Shown here: positions 1 to 8,493 of the stretch, piece by piece
Position numbering within the stretch: position 1 is the first letter of the stretch
Layout of the letters: the number at the start of each line of letters is the position of its first letter
Assembly: GCF_036014015.1 (NCBI RefSeq)
Contig: NZ_CP107905.1
Coordinates: 10,540,001-10,604,000, forward strand
Source of the DNA: Streptomyces sp. NBC_00457
Lineage (GTDB): Bacteria > Actinomycetota > Actinomycetes > Streptomycetales > Streptomycetaceae
DNA: 64,000 nucleotides
Direction: 5' to 3'
Made by a program: the position numbers and the translations under genes
The notes under the pieces: model-generated
Told to the model about the DNA's origin: nothing
Seen by the model: the letters and a program-made list of their open reading frames with translations, nothing else
Database searches by the model: none

Positions 1-63
1 GATGGCGCCGACGATCCGGTCCGGCCCGTCGGCACCCGAACCGAGGTTCTTGACATCCCTCAT
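1..63 (-). CDS. 5' end of an unidentified gene, possibly a KAS III-like acetoacetyl-CoA synthase (NphT7 type)
   Basis: Only the first 21 codons are in the window. On the minus strand an ATG at 63-61 follows a good ribosome binding site (GGGAGG). The peptide starts MRDVKNLGSGADGPDRIVG and runs off the left edge. The pattern MxDV...G(S/T)GAxxP(D/E)RIV resembles the beginning of NphT7, the KAS III-type acetoacetyl-CoA synthase that, from memory, lies with the mevalonate genes of Streptomyces sp. CL190. Acetoacetyl-CoA is the HMG-CoA synthase substrate, so the position fits. The match is too short to be safe and may be coincidence. A hairpin lies between it and the HMG-CoA synthase gene. Confidence 0.35.
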   Translation of the reverse strand, partial: MRDVKNLGSGADGPDRIVGAI

Positions 64-145
64 GCGCGTGCCCTCCCTTCCATGGGTCTGTGAACACAAG
101 GTGTGAAAGGCCGGCGGGTAGGCGGCCATGACTGACCCGTCACGG

Positions 146-167
146 GGGCAGCCGACGCAGGCTGCCC
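146..167 (-). terminator. Hairpin after the HMG-CoA synthase gene
   Basis: GGGCAGCC, a six-base loop, then GGCTGCCC: perfect 8-bp arms 29 bp beyond the stop codon of the mevalonate operon on the minus strand. No T run follows, as is usual in Streptomyces. It may end or attenuate transcription into the gene at 63. Confidence 0.5.
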
Positions 168-195
168 ACGCAACGCACGGGTGCGGAAGACGCCG

Positions 196-1365
196 CTAGC
201 GCGTCTCGTAGAGGCGCTTGTGGCCGCTGAGCCCGGCCAGCCGGAAGGGTCCGGTGGTCTGCGCCTCGGTGGCGTGGTGGCCGCCGTCGGTCGGGAAGGA
301 CCGCTCGTGCAGCGCGCGGTAGCCGGTGTAGTCGACGGGCCTGCGCCGGGCGATCGTCTCGCGGTTGTGCTCGGTGCGCAGGTGCGTGCGGTAGCCGGCG
401 ACCACGGTGGCGGCGAAGAACTCGGCGACGCTGCCGGAGCCGTAGCTGAACATGCCGACGGACTTGCCGGTCAGGTCGCCGGCCTGGTCGAGCAGCGCGG
501 CCAGCGCGAGGTACACCGACGCGGTGTAGCTGTTGCCGATCACGGTGTTGTAGGCCGTGGTCTGTGCGATGGCGCGCGCGATGTCGTTCTTGTCGGTGTC
601 GTAGCCGCAGTAGTTCAGCAGGTGGCGGTGGGCCTTGTAGGCCATCTTGGTGAACGGCTGGTGGTAGCAGAACGCGGCGAACTCCTCCAGCGTGCGGCCG
701 CCCTGCTCCGTGTAGTCCTTCCAGGTGCCCTCCACCGCCTGGAGATAGGCGTTGATGGACTCGTGGCCGTCGACCAGTGCCTCGTTGCGGTAGTTGGGCC
801 GCCAGAAGTCCATGACGTCGGCGGTGAACAGGCCCGAGGGGTCCTCGATGCGCAGCAGGGCGGGATCCAGGCTGACCAGCATGGCCACCGCCGCCGCGCC
901 CTGGGTGGCCTCACCGGGGCTGTCCAGCTCGTACTTGGAGACGTCGCTGGCGATCACGAGGACCTGCTGGGCGGGGTCGCGCTGTACCAGGCCGATGGCG
1001 AACTGGAGGGCCGCCGTCGCCCCGTAGCAGGCCTGCTTCAGCTCGACGACGCGGGTGGCCGACGGCAGCTGGAGCAGGGAATGGACGTACACACCGGCCG
1101 ACTTCGCCTGGTCGATGGAGGACTCGGTGGCGAACACGACCGTGCGGATCCGGTCGCTGCCGTGCCGGGCGATGATGGGCGCGGCGGCCGCCGCCCCCAT
1201 GGTCACGATGTCCTCGTCGGCGGCCGGGATGCTCATCGACTCCTGGCCGATGCCCACATGGTATTTGCCGATCTCGGTGCCGTTGTAGGCGGCCAGTGCC
1301 GTGTGCGGCAGGACGAACTCGGCTGTCGCGAACGACAGGTCGTGTATTCCGATGGAGAGGGACAT
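196..1365 (-). CDS. mvaS: Hydroxymethylglutaryl-CoA synthase (mevalonate pathway)
   Basis: A protein of 389 residues that condenses acetyl-CoA with acetoacetyl-CoA to give HMG-CoA in the cytoplasm. The thiolase-fold catalytic residues are all visible: Glu81 in FATESSID, the nucleophile Cys112 in LKQACYGATAAL and His235 in CYHQPFTK. The length is normal for bacterial HMG-CoA synthase. It is the last gene of a six-gene mevalonate operon, with its start 2 bp beyond the HMGR stop codon, and a hairpin follows it. Gene order is the same as I recall for the CL190 (naphterpin producer) mevalonate cluster. The identification is firm. The role of feeding a dedicated meroterpenoid precursor pool is inferred from the neighbouring prenyltransferases. 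Confidence 0.96.
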   Translation of the reverse strand: MSLSIGIHDLSFATAEFVLPHTALAAYNGTEIGKYHVGIGQESMSIPAADEDIVTMGAAAAAPIIARHGSDRIRTVVFATESSIDQAKSAGVYVHSLLQLPSATRVVELKQACYGATAALQFAIGLVQRDPAQQVLVIASDVSKYELDSPGEATQGAAAVAMLVSLDPALLRIEDPSGLFTADVMDFWRPNYRNEALVDGHESINAYLQAVEGTWKDYTEQGGRTLEEFAAFCYHQPFTKMAYKAHRHLLNYCGYDTDKNDIARAIAQTTAYNTVIGNSYTASVYLALAALLDQAGDLTGKSVGMFSYGSGSVAEFFAATVVAGYRTHLRTEHNRETIARRRPVDYTGYRALHERSFPTDGGHHATEAQTTGPFRLAGLSGHKRLYETR

Positions 1366-1367
1366 GC

Positions 1368-2429
1368 CTATGCACCTACCTTTACGGTCGTGTTGTCGCG
1401 TTCCAGCGCCACGTGTGCGCGCATGAGTTCACCGGGGTTCGTCTGGGCCGCGAGCAGCGAGAGTTCACCGCACAGCACGGTGGCCGCGGCGAGGACGGCG
1501 AGCCGGCGGGCGTTCTCGCCGGGCGCGGCGTCGGCCCGGCAGCCGAGCCGGGTCAGGTTCGTCTCCACGAAGGCCAGGCCCTTGCCGTTGCCGACCGTGC
1601 CGACGATCAGGTTGGGCAGGGTGCAGGCGAAGTAGAGGTCGCCGTCGCGGTCCTCGGCCATGACGACGCCCTGGGAGCCTTCGATGATGTTGGCCGCGTC
1701 CTGGCCGGTGGCCAGGTAGAACGCGAGCAGCATGTTCGCGTAGTGGGCGTTGGCCGAGCGGATACCGCCGGCCAGCAGGGTCCCCAGCAGGTTCTTGCGG
1801 ATGTTCAGCTCGACGATCTTCGCGGCACTCGTGTGCAGGACGCCGGCCACCACCTGGCGCGGTACGAGCAGTTCGGTGACCACGTTCTTGCCGCGGCCGA
1901 GGATGCCGTTGATCGCGGTGGCTTTCTTGTCCGTGCAGTAGTTGCCGGAGATCGATCCGTAGGAGATGCCCGGGACGGTCTGCAGCAGGTGCGCCAGCAG
2001 CGCGTCGGAGGCGAGGGTGGCCATGTTGTGCCCGGAGGCGTCGCCGGTGGAGAACTCGAACCGGATGAACAGCAGGTGGGCGTTGATCTCGTGCCGGATG
2101 CCGATCAGCTGGGCGAACCGGCTGCACCCGCGCACCACGTCGCGCAGCTCGTCGATGCGGGCCTCGATCATCCGCGCGGCCGTCAGCGCGGTCTGCGCGT
2201 CACGCGCCTCGACCAGCACCGAACGCGTCATCCGCTCATCGACGAGGGTGGCGACGATGCCCTTCTCGGCCAGCCGGGACACCTTCGCCCCCCGGCCCAC
2301 CGACGGCCACAGCGGCGACTCGTAGGTGGCCAGCGGAACCTGGATCTCGGTGTCGGCGACGTTGCCCGAGACGCGAAGGGGCCCCACCCACCGCATCGGG
2401 ACCCCGGCGATCGCGTGTGCTTCAGTCAT
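1368..2429 (-). CDS. hmgr: Hydroxymethylglutaryl-CoA reductase
   Basis: A protein of 353 residues that reduces HMG-CoA to mevalonate, expected to use NADPH. Visible signatures are the substrate-binding segment GDASGHNMATLASDALL, the catalytic Lys region SGNYCTDKKATAIN, the dinucleotide-binding GTVGNGKGL region and the C-terminal catalytic His in LMRAHVALER. There is no membrane anchor, unlike the eukaryotic enzymes. The ATG (2429) overlaps the stop of the upstream IDI gene by 4 bp (ATGA), which indicates translational coupling. The reading frame stays open far upstream because of GC-rich codons. The coupled ATG before TEAHAIAGVPMRW was chosen as the start because homology begins there. Confidence 0.95.
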   Translation of the reverse strand: MTEAHAIAGVPMRWVGPLRVSGNVADTEIQVPLATYESPLWPSVGRGAKVSRLAEKGIVATLVDERMTRSVLVEARDAQTALTAARMIEARIDELRDVVRGCSRFAQLIGIRHEINAHLLFIRFEFSTGDASGHNMATLASDALLAHLLQTVPGISYGSISGNYCTDKKATAINGILGRGKNVVTELLVPRQVVAGVLHTSAAKIVELNIRKNLLGTLLAGGIRSANAHYANMLLAFYLATGQDAANIIEGSQGVVMAEDRDGDLYFACTLPNLIVGTVGNGKGLAFVETNLTRLGCRADAAPGENARRLAVLAAATVLCGELSLLAAQTNPGELMRAHVALERDNTTVKVGA

Positions 2430-3517
2430 GGTGTGCTTCCCGTCATCTCGGTAAGGGCGTCGATGGAGCTGGACCGCTGGGCGAGCCGCCGGGTGTCGAT
2501 GCCCCGGTCGAGGCAGAAGTTCCTCAGCTCGCCGCGGACCAGCAGATCGCAGCGGGACAGGTCGGCCGGCGTGCGCGCGCCGAGCATGGTCTGCAGGGCG
2601 GCGAGCTGGTCGAGCCAGGTCGAGATCTGCGTGACGAGCGCGGCGACGTCGCCGTCGATCAGGGTGCGCAGGAATCCGCCGGAGGAGCCGACGGCGCGGG
2701 CGCCCAGGGCCAGGGCGCGGGCCACGTCGAGCGGGTTGCGGACCCCGCCGGAGGCCAGCACGGGGAGACCGGCGTCCTGCGCGTCCAGCAGACAGGCGAC
2801 GGTGGACTGCCCCCAGTCGTGCAGGTAGGCGTAGTCGGCGAGTTCGCGCCGGCCGTTCTCGATGCGGGCGAAGTCCGTGCCGCCGCGGCCGCTGACATCC
2901 GCGACCCGCACGCCCAGGCCCGGCAGCGCGAGGACCGTCTCGCGGCTCAGGCCGTTGCCGACCTCCTTGACGATCACGGGGACGTCGACGTGTCCGGCGA
3001 TCTTCTCGATCTGCGCCGCCCAGGACCCGAACGACCGGTCGCCTTCCGGCATCGGTGTCTCCTGGGCGGTGTTGAGGTGGATCTGCAGGGCGTTCGCCTC
3101 GATCAGGTCGATGGCGCGCCGCGCGTTGTCGACCGAGCAGGTGGCGTTGACGTTGGCGATGACGAACCCGTGCGGGTTCTCCTTGCGCAGGACCCGGAAG
3201 GTGTCCGCGCAGGAGGGGTCCTTGAAGTAGGCGTGCATGGAACCGGACGCGATGGCCACGCCGGTCTCGCGGGCGGCGGTGGCCAGGTCCCGGTTGATGG
3301 CGCCGGTCTGGGCGCTGCCGCCGGTCATCGCGTTGATGTAGAGCGGCGCCTGCCAGGTGATGCCGGCGAAGGTCGTCGCCAACGACACGTCCGGCCGGTC
3401 GATGCCGGCCAGGGCGTGGTGGACGAACGACACCTCGTCGAACTGGTTGCGTCCGCTGTGCGCGTGCTGCTGCTCCATGGCGAGCCGGACGTGGTCGTCC
3501 TTGCGTGAAGCGCTCAT
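2426..3517 (-). CDS. fni: Type 2 isopentenyl-diphosphate delta-isomerase (FMN-dependent)
   Basis: A protein of about 363 residues that interconverts IPP and DMAPP using FMN and NADPH. The TIM-barrel FMN-binding segments of type 2 IDI are present: PLYINAMTGGS, ATAARETGVAIASGSM, VIVKEVGNGLSRETV and VSGRGGTDFARIENGRR, plus a glycine-rich phosphate site (LASGGVRNPLDVARALALGA). The start ATG at 3517 overlaps the PMK stop by 4 bp. The stop overlaps the HMGR start in the same way. The cluster needs both allylic and homoallylic C5 units for the prenyl donors used by the NphB-type enzymes, which this gene provides. Confidence 0.96.
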   Translation of the reverse strand: MSASRKDDHVRLAMEQQHAHSGRNQFDEVSFVHHALAGIDRPDVSLATTFAGITWQAPLYINAMTGGSAQTGAINRDLATAARETGVAIASGSMHAYFKDPSCADTFRVLRKENPHGFVIANVNATCSVDNARRAIDLIEANALQIHLNTAQETPMPEGDRSFGSWAAQIEKIAGHVDVPVIVKEVGNGLSRETVLALPGLGVRVADVSGRGGTDFARIENGRRELADYAYLHDWGQSTVACLLDAQDAGLPVLASGGVRNPLDVARALALGARAVGSSGGFLRTLIDGDVAALVTQISTWLDQLAALQTMLGARTPADLSRCDLLVRGELRNFCLDRGIDTRRLAQRSSSIDALTEMTGSTP

Positions 3518-4641
3518 TCCTCGTTCCCTTCCAGGGCGGGACGCACCGGCAGGGGCAGCACCCCGGCCGCGGCCCACCGCCTGTGTACGTGCGCGATGTC
3601 GTTGGGGGCGCCGGCGTCCAGCAGGGCGATGCCGCAGTCGCCGCCGCCTGCCCCTGAGGGCTTGGCCGCACCGCCGACGCCCTCGGCGGCGTCGCACAGT
3701 GCCGTCAGTTCGGTGGTGAAGATGCCGAGGCCGACCTCGTCGTCGAGGCGGGCCAGCTCGTGGCGGGCCCGCCGGATCTGGTGCAGCAGGCCCGCACCGT
3801 CGCCGGCCTCGAGCGCGCCGATCGCGGCGCGCACCAGGTCGGTGGTGGTCTGGATGAACGTGCGGTGCAAGGCGCTGCCCCGCCAGGTGAGCTGGTGCAG
3901 GCCGGACACCAGGGACGCGGTGGAGGCCGGTTTTCCGCTCCAGCCGACCTCCAGGCACAGGCCGCTGGGGGGCGGCAGCCGGCGGACGGCGAAATGCGGC
4001 CAGGGGGCGGCGAGCGCTTCCTCGATGCCCCGGCGGCGGGCCAGGTCGAGCACCGCGTCCCGGTCGGGTGCCTGATACGCGATCCAGCCGCCCCAGGTGC
4101 CGGCGGCGAGATCACCGCCGGAGCCCTTCGGGTCGAGCCGGGCCGTGGCGAGCAGGGCCAGCTTGAACCGGGCCTCGCGCGAGAGGGCAAGACCGCAGTA
4201 CGACGCCACGGCCGCCACACTCGCCACGGTCACCGCGCCGCTCGAGCCCAGGCCGTACTTCCGTCCCGCCTCGTGCAGGTCGCTGTGGACCGAGACGCTC
4301 AACGCGGGCATGGGCAGGCCGCGTTCGGCCAGCAGCGCGCCCACGGTCTCGATCGCGGACACCACATGGGCCAGCGCGCCACGCCCACGCCGGGCGTCGT
4401 CTTCTTTTTCTTCGCCGTGCACGTCGAGCCGGCCGGCGCGCCATTGCCAGCGCACCGCGCGCGGGCCGAGGTCGGAGGAGATCACGACGCCGGAGTGGGC
4501 CCGGCCGGACACGGTGACGGTCAGGTAGCGGTCGACCGCCACCAGGATCGCCGGGTTGCCGGGCTCCACCACCGCGTACTCGCCCGCGACGAACAGCTTG
4601 CCCGGCGCGCGCCGCACGACCGGTCGCCGGCCCGTCATCAT
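3514..4641 (-). CDS. mvaK2: Phosphomevalonate kinase (GHMP family)
   Basis: A protein of 375 residues that phosphorylates 5-phosphomevalonate to the diphosphate. The N-terminal GHMP segment (APGKLFVAGEYAVVEPGNP) and the ATP loop KYGLGSSGAVTVASVAAV are intact. A C-terminal glycine-rich segment, GAGGGDCGIALL, matches the third GHMP motif. The ATG at 4641 overlaps the preceding gene's stop by 4 bp. A second Met follows immediately, so the start could be one codon later. It belongs to the translationally coupled mevalonate operon. Length and motif order are ordinary. Confidence 0.95.
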   Translation of the reverse strand: MMTGRRPVVRRAPGKLFVAGEYAVVEPGNPAILVAVDRYLTVTVSGRAHSGVVISSDLGPRAVRWQWRAGRLDVHGEEKEDDARRGRGALAHVVSAIETVGALLAERGLPMPALSVSVHSDLHEAGRKYGLGSSGAVTVASVAAVASYCGLALSREARFKLALLATARLDPKGSGGDLAAGTWGGWIAYQAPDRDAVLDLARRRGIEEALAAPWPHFAVRRLPPPSGLCLEVGWSGKPASTASLVSGLHQLTWRGSALHRTFIQTTTDLVRAAIGALEAGDGAGLLHQIRRARHELARLDDEVGLGIFTTELTALCDAAEGVGGAAKPSGAGGGDCGIALLDAGAPNDIAHVHRRWAAAGVLPLPVRPALEGNEE

Positions 4642-5690
4642 CCGCCCTCGTTCAGCAGGCGGGCACCGGGCCCCGGCCCGGCGATGTGCACCGAACCTTG
4701 CGGGGCGGCGCCGCGCACCACCGCGGCCACCTTCTCCGCATCCGCGCGCCGGCACAGCACCTTGACGTTCGGCCCGGCGTCCATCGTCGCGTAGGCCGCG
4801 ACACCGTCCCGCCGGAGCTGCCCCACGCTGTCCAGCACGGTGAGCGTGGCAGGCGACAGGTAGCGCACCGCCGGGCGCGCCGCCAGCATGGTCGCGTGCA
4901 TCCCGAGCGCGTTGCGCTCCGCGATCTCCCCGACCGCCTCCAGGTCGCCGCGGCTCAGCGCCGCCCGCATGTCGGCCAGGTCGCCGGTGCTGGAGCGGGC
5001 CCACGGCTCGTACAGCGGGGAGGTGTCGACGGTCTGGCGCATCGCCGCACGGCTGGAGATGGCCTTGGGGCCGGCGTTGACCACCGCGATGACCAGCGCC
5101 GGGTCGAGGCCGGCGGCAGGCACCGGTTCGGCGTACGAGCTCAGGTCCGCCTCGGTGGCCGTGCCGGTGGCCGTCCCGGCGTGCCAGACGGCGAAGTCGC
5201 CGAAGATGGACCGCGAGGCCGACCCGGACCCGCGCCGGGCCAGGCGCGAGAGCGCGGTGGCGTCGAGGGTGAGCCCGTACGCGGCGGCGGCGGCGACGGC
5301 CAGAGCGGCGAACCCGCTGGCCGAGGAGGCGAGCCCGGCCCCGGTGGGGACGGTGTTCTCGGTGTCGACGACGGCCCGCCGGCTCAGCCCGGCGCGCTCG
5401 CGCACCAGGTCCAGGAACGCGACGATGCGCCGCTCGGCCTCACCCGTCGCGGGCCGGCCGCCGAGGGTGACCGCGTCCTGCTCCGCCTCGGGGGCGAGCC
5501 GGACGCGGGTGGTCGTGGGGAAGATGTCCAACGTCATCGACAGGCTGTCGGTTTGGGGCAGGAACAGCTGCTCGTCGCGCTTGCCCCAGTACTTGATCAG
5601 CGCGATGTTCGGGTGCGCGACGGCCGTGGCCGCCGGTGCGGCACCCTGTTCCTGCGGCGGCTTCAGCGTGGCCGGCTGTTCAGTGCGCAT
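4638..5690 (-). CDS. mvaD: Diphosphomevalonate decarboxylase
   Basis: A protein of 350 residues that converts mevalonate diphosphate to IPP by ATP-dependent decarboxylation. Diagnostic segments are AHPNIALIKYWGKRDE near residue 26, the loop VPTGAGLASSASGFAAL and the C-terminal TMDAGPNVKVL. The start at 5690 overlaps the end of the mevalonate kinase gene by 11 bp. Its stop overlaps the PMK start by 4 bp. The first 24 residues are Gln/Pro/Ala-rich and lie before the conserved domain, so a slightly later start is possible. Confidence 0.95.
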   Translation of the reverse strand: MRTEQPATLKPPQEQGAAPAATAVAHPNIALIKYWGKRDEQLFLPQTDSLSMTLDIFPTTTRVRLAPEAEQDAVTLGGRPATGEAERRIVAFLDLVRERAGLSRRAVVDTENTVPTGAGLASSASGFAALAVAAAAAYGLTLDATALSRLARRGSGSASRSIFGDFAVWHAGTATGTATEADLSSYAEPVPAAGLDPALVIAVVNAGPKAISSRAAMRQTVDTSPLYEPWARSSTGDLADMRAALSRGDLEAVGEIAERNALGMHATMLAARPAVRYLSPATLTVLDSVGQLRRDGVAAYATMDAGPNVKVLCRRADAEKVAAVVRGAAPQGSVHIAGPGPGARLLNEGG

Positions 5691-6717
5691 GGTCGGCGAG
5701 CCTCCTCAGCGGCACGACCCACGTCTGGACGGCGCCGGCGTCGTGCAGCTGCCGGGCGACCTGCCTGGCCTGCTCCGGCTGGGTCAGGGCCAGGACGCAG
5801 CCGCCCAGCCCGCCCCCGGTGATCTTGGCGCCGAGGCTGCCCGCGGTGAGCGCGGCCTTGACCATCGCGTCGATCCGGCCGGTGCTGAGGCCGGCCGCCC
5901 GCAGCAGCTCGTGGTAGCCGGTGAGCCGCAGGCCCAGTTCGGCCGCCTCGCCCGCGGCGAGAGCCTGCTCGGCCTCCTCGACGAGCTGCGCGGCGCGGCG
6001 CAGGAACCGCTCCCGCGCTCCTGCCCGGCGCTCGAATCCCGCCCGCAGCAGTTCGACCGCTTCCTTGGTGCTGCCCGCGGTGCCGCTGTCGGCGATGATG
6101 AACAGGCCGTCGCAGCCGATGCTCAACTCCCGTGCCCGGCCCGCCTGGAACCGCAGCGGGGCGGCGGCGCCGACGGTCATGGCATCGACGCCGCTGGCCC
6201 GGCCGTGCGTCACGTTCTCGGCCGTCTGCACCAGGTCGAACGCCGCGCTCTCGCTCACGCCCCGGCCGAAGAGATCGGCCAGGGCCAGGACGATCGCCCG
6301 CGAGTTCGCGGCGCTGGAGCCGAGCCCGCGGCCGGGCGGGATGGCGCCGTCGAGGATCACGTCGAGGTGGGGCCGGCCCGCCACGCCCATGCGGGCGGTG
6401 AAGGCGGCGGCCAGCCGCCGCAGCCCGTCGGAGGCCTGCGTCACCACCGCCCTTGACGCGGAGCCGGTCATCGTGAACGACAACTCGCCCCGCGCGCCAG
6501 AGGCGTGGGAGGACCAGCCGGCGCTCGCCGTGGCCGTGAGCTGCGGAACCGGCAGAGCGAGCGCCGCGGTCCCGTACACGACCGCGTGCTCACCCAAAAG
6601 GACGGCCTTGGCGTGGGCGCGGCCGGTGCCGACGGAGCGAGCCCGATGGTTTTCCGATACCCCCTCCACTGAGGTCGGTAGAGTCAACGCACTCAGCTCC
6701 CCTTGTTGTTTCTGCAT
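5680..6717 (-). CDS. mvaK1: Mevalonate kinase (GHMP family)
   Basis: A protein of 345 residues, first gene of the mevalonate operon, that phosphorylates mevalonate to 5-phosphomevalonate. It shows the family start GRAHAKAVLLGEHAVVYG, the ATP-binding loop PPGRGLGSSAANS and the C-terminal TGGGLGGCVLAL. The chosen ATG is 6717. The true start could be a little downstream, because the first ~25 residues are not conserved. The promoter module at about 6968-7061 predicts a leader of roughly 280 nt before this start, unusually long. That module is shared with the PKS operon and the third prenyltransferase, which ties precursor supply to product synthesis. Confidence 0.95.
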   Translation of the reverse strand: MQKQQGELSALTLPTSVEGVSENHRARSVGTGRAHAKAVLLGEHAVVYGTAALALPVPQLTATASAGWSSHASGARGELSFTMTGSASRAVVTQASDGLRRLAAAFTARMGVAGRPHLDVILDGAIPPGRGLGSSAANSRAIVLALADLFGRGVSESAAFDLVQTAENVTHGRASGVDAMTVGAAAPLRFQAGRARELSIGCDGLFIIADSGTAGSTKEAVELLRAGFERRAGARERFLRRAAQLVEEAEQALAAGEAAELGLRLTGYHELLRAAGLSTGRIDAMVKAALTAGSLGAKITGGGLGGCVLALTQPEQARQVARQLHDAGAVQTWVVPLRRLADHAH

Positions 6718-6967
6718 TGAGATCGCATCGTCCAGATTTCTCGGAAGGAATGCAGCGGGACGTCATTCCTTGCATCAGGAGTTGCAGGGATCAGCACGCT
6801 CACCGGGCCGCACGCGGAGGCAGCCGCGGCGCGCAGCACGGAACGTGGTGAGGTGAAACGTGGTGAGGTGAGGAGGCATCGACGGCTTTTTCGGAAGAAA
6901 GCCGGTGCCGTACGCTCAGGGGCCCGGTCCCGCTGGTGCTCACGCGCGGACACGTCACCCAATCCAC

Positions 6968-7061
6968 CGCCCCGTAACAGTTTTCGGGCAGGGGGGACGT
7001 GCGTTGATAGTGACACGGTGCCGCCCGCCCGCCAAGACCGCCAGAAAGTGACGTGGGTCAC
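6968..7061 (-). promoter_or_regulatory. Mevalonate operon promoter, copy A of the shared regulatory module
   Basis: Read on the minus strand the module holds GTGACCCACGTCAC (7061-7048), a -35-like TTGGCG (7035-7030), a 17-bp spacer and a -10-like CACTAT (7012-7007). Further down is a hairpin built on GCCCG...CGGGGC (about 6991-6968) and the words GTGGATTG. The same elements in the same order and spacing occur at 18630-18724 and 33760-33850. Transcription should start near 7000 and read to the mevalonate kinase gene at 6717. The 6718-6967 leader holds no convincing reading frame. Confidence 0.72.
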
Positions 7062-7283
7062 TTCGGGTGGGGTGGGCTCGCATGCGGGGGTTTCGCGGGG
7101 GATCACCGAAAAGAAGTCACTGCCCCGGCGGTGCTTTCGCCGGTGCCGGCTCCGGTCCATGCCCGGCCCTCTTTCGTTCGGATCGAGACCGCGGAAAGCG
7201 GGTGTGCTTTTGGCAGTTGCTGAATTCCGGCGGCCGGAAATACGCGGCTGCCCGGCCCGGTGGCGTCCGGGCCGGGGGTGTTT

Positions 7284-7514
7284 TCAGTGCCGAGCCGTCA
7301 CCGGGCGGCGCGCGCCCGCTGCGGCGGGCTCGGGGTGACGTCGCTGGGCGATCTGGGTGAGCTCCTCGATGTCGAACTCCGAGGGGCAGTGCGGTGCGCC
7401 GTAGCGAGTGATCTTCCCGCGGCTCACCCACTTCCGGATGGTCGCCTCGGACACCCCCACGGCGAGCGCTGCCACATTCGTGGGAACGAGCCGGTGACGC
7501 GGCGGTTTCCTCAT
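7284..7514 (-). CDS. Small helix-turn-helix DNA-binding protein (MerR/excisionase-like)
   Basis: A protein of 76 residues. The segment LVPTNVAALAVGVSEATIRKWVSRG is a clear winged-helix HTH of the helix_turn_helix_17/excisionase type, followed by a basic tail. The ATG at 7514 overlaps the stop of the upstream zinc-ribbon protein gene by 4 bp, so the two are co-translated. Such pairs are common in Streptomyces secondary-metabolite and mobile regions, and their function is unclear. It could regulate the cluster, but no target is evident. Confidence 0.7.
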   Translation of the reverse strand: MRKPPRHRLVPTNVAALAVGVSEATIRKWVSRGKITRYGAPHCPSEFDIEELTQIAQRRHPEPAAAGARRPVTARH

Positions 7515-8137
7515 GCGTCGGCACCCTTTCGCTGCTGCTCCATGAGCTTCCTCAGGTTCAGCCATTCATGCATTTCCCATGAATGCCCGGCGGAGCACTC
7601 GATGTTCCTGCTCCGCGCATTCCTGCTGCTCTTCGAAAGGGCGCTGATCGTCCCGCCGCAGTTCTCCATCACGCACGTGCGGATCAGTGTGTGGAGGCTG
7701 GTGGGGTCGGGGTCCACCGTGCTGCGTAATTCAGCGACGAGGCCCTCGATCTCGTCGGCGAAGTCGGCCGCGGGAGGCTGGGATGCGAGCCACTGAAGGT
7801 GCCGTGCCAGAAACCGGGCCAACTGGGGTGCGGAACGCTCCGGGGCGGCGGTCGAGAGTTTTTCGGCGACCATTTCCGACCAGGACTCGAGCGTGGCGAG
7901 GATGTTGTACCGGGCGTCGAGCACCGAGAAGTTCAGATGATCCCGCCTGCGGCTGCCCGACACTTTCGTGGGGTTGCCCCGCCGGGATGTCGTCGATACC
8001 TGGTGCAGGCACTCCTGGTGGAGCCCGGGGATGGTGCGCAGGTTGCGTTCCGTCTGGCTGATACACGGGGCGCAGAGAAAGTACCCGGTGGCGGCGCTGC
8101 TTTCATGGGTGTGTTTTCTGAGGCACGGGTGAACCAT
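7511..8137 (-). CDS. Cys-rich hypothetical protein coupled to a small HTH gene
   Basis: A protein of 208 residues starting at an ATG preceded by GAAGGAG. An N-terminal MVHPCLRKH...CAPC and a C-terminal MENCGGTIS...IECSAGHSW look like two metal-binding (zinc-ribbon) elements. They flank a helical middle resembling the uncharacterised Streptomyces proteins that accompany small HTH genes. No catalytic motif was recognised. The stop overlaps the start of the HTH gene (ATGA). It is divergent from the CreE-like gene at 8494, and the 356-bp gap between them should hold both promoters. Confidence 0.62.
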   Translation of the reverse strand: MVHPCLRKHTHESSAATGYFLCAPCISQTERNLRTIPGLHQECLHQVSTTSRRGNPTKVSGSRRRDHLNFSVLDARYNILATLESWSEMVAEKLSTAAPERSAPQLARFLARHLQWLASQPPAADFADEIEGLVAELRSTVDPDPTSLHTLIRTCVMENCGGTISALSKSSRNARSRNIECSAGHSWEMHEWLNLRKLMEQQRKGADA

Positions 8138-8493
8138 TGAATCTCCTTCAGGGGGCGGCTCGCCCTCCGTTTTCCGCCCTGCCGGAACGGCTTTCAGTGA
8201 TTCCGGCGTGTGTAGTCCCGCATGCGCAGCCGATCGCGGCCGCAAGGGAACTCAAGGTCCCTTCCCACGTCCCGATCACGTCGGCGTGACGGTGGCCCGA
8301 GGAAGGTCCGGTGATGCTTTTCGACGAACGTACAAACCGGTGCTGGAGTCCCGATACAGCCCCGTTCGCGGCCCGGCGGAGGTGGAATCGGGACCGCCCC
8401 CAGGACGCCGGCCCCGCTCCTCAAGCCGGTCTCCATCCGGGTCCAAGCCCTGGTTGAGCGCCTGCCTCCACCGTGGCGGAGGAAGGAGGCACT
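8138..8493. promoter_or_regulatory. Divergent intergenic region upstream of the CreE-like gene
   Basis: No gene is visible here. It contains TCACG-N4-CGTGA at 8276-8289, which has the same 5+4+5 layout as the GTGAC-N4-GTCAC element of the shared promoters but opposite arm polarity. An AAGGGA...TCCCTT inverted repeat lies at about 8246-8264. Either could be an operator. No confident -10/-35 pair was assigned. Confidence 0.35.

Noticed and set aside
181..1635. Long plus-strand frame opposite the HMG-CoA synthase gene
   Set aside because: Composition is that of an antisense shadow of a GC-rich gene (Val/Gly/Arg-rich, no family), and it lies fully across a well-supported gene.
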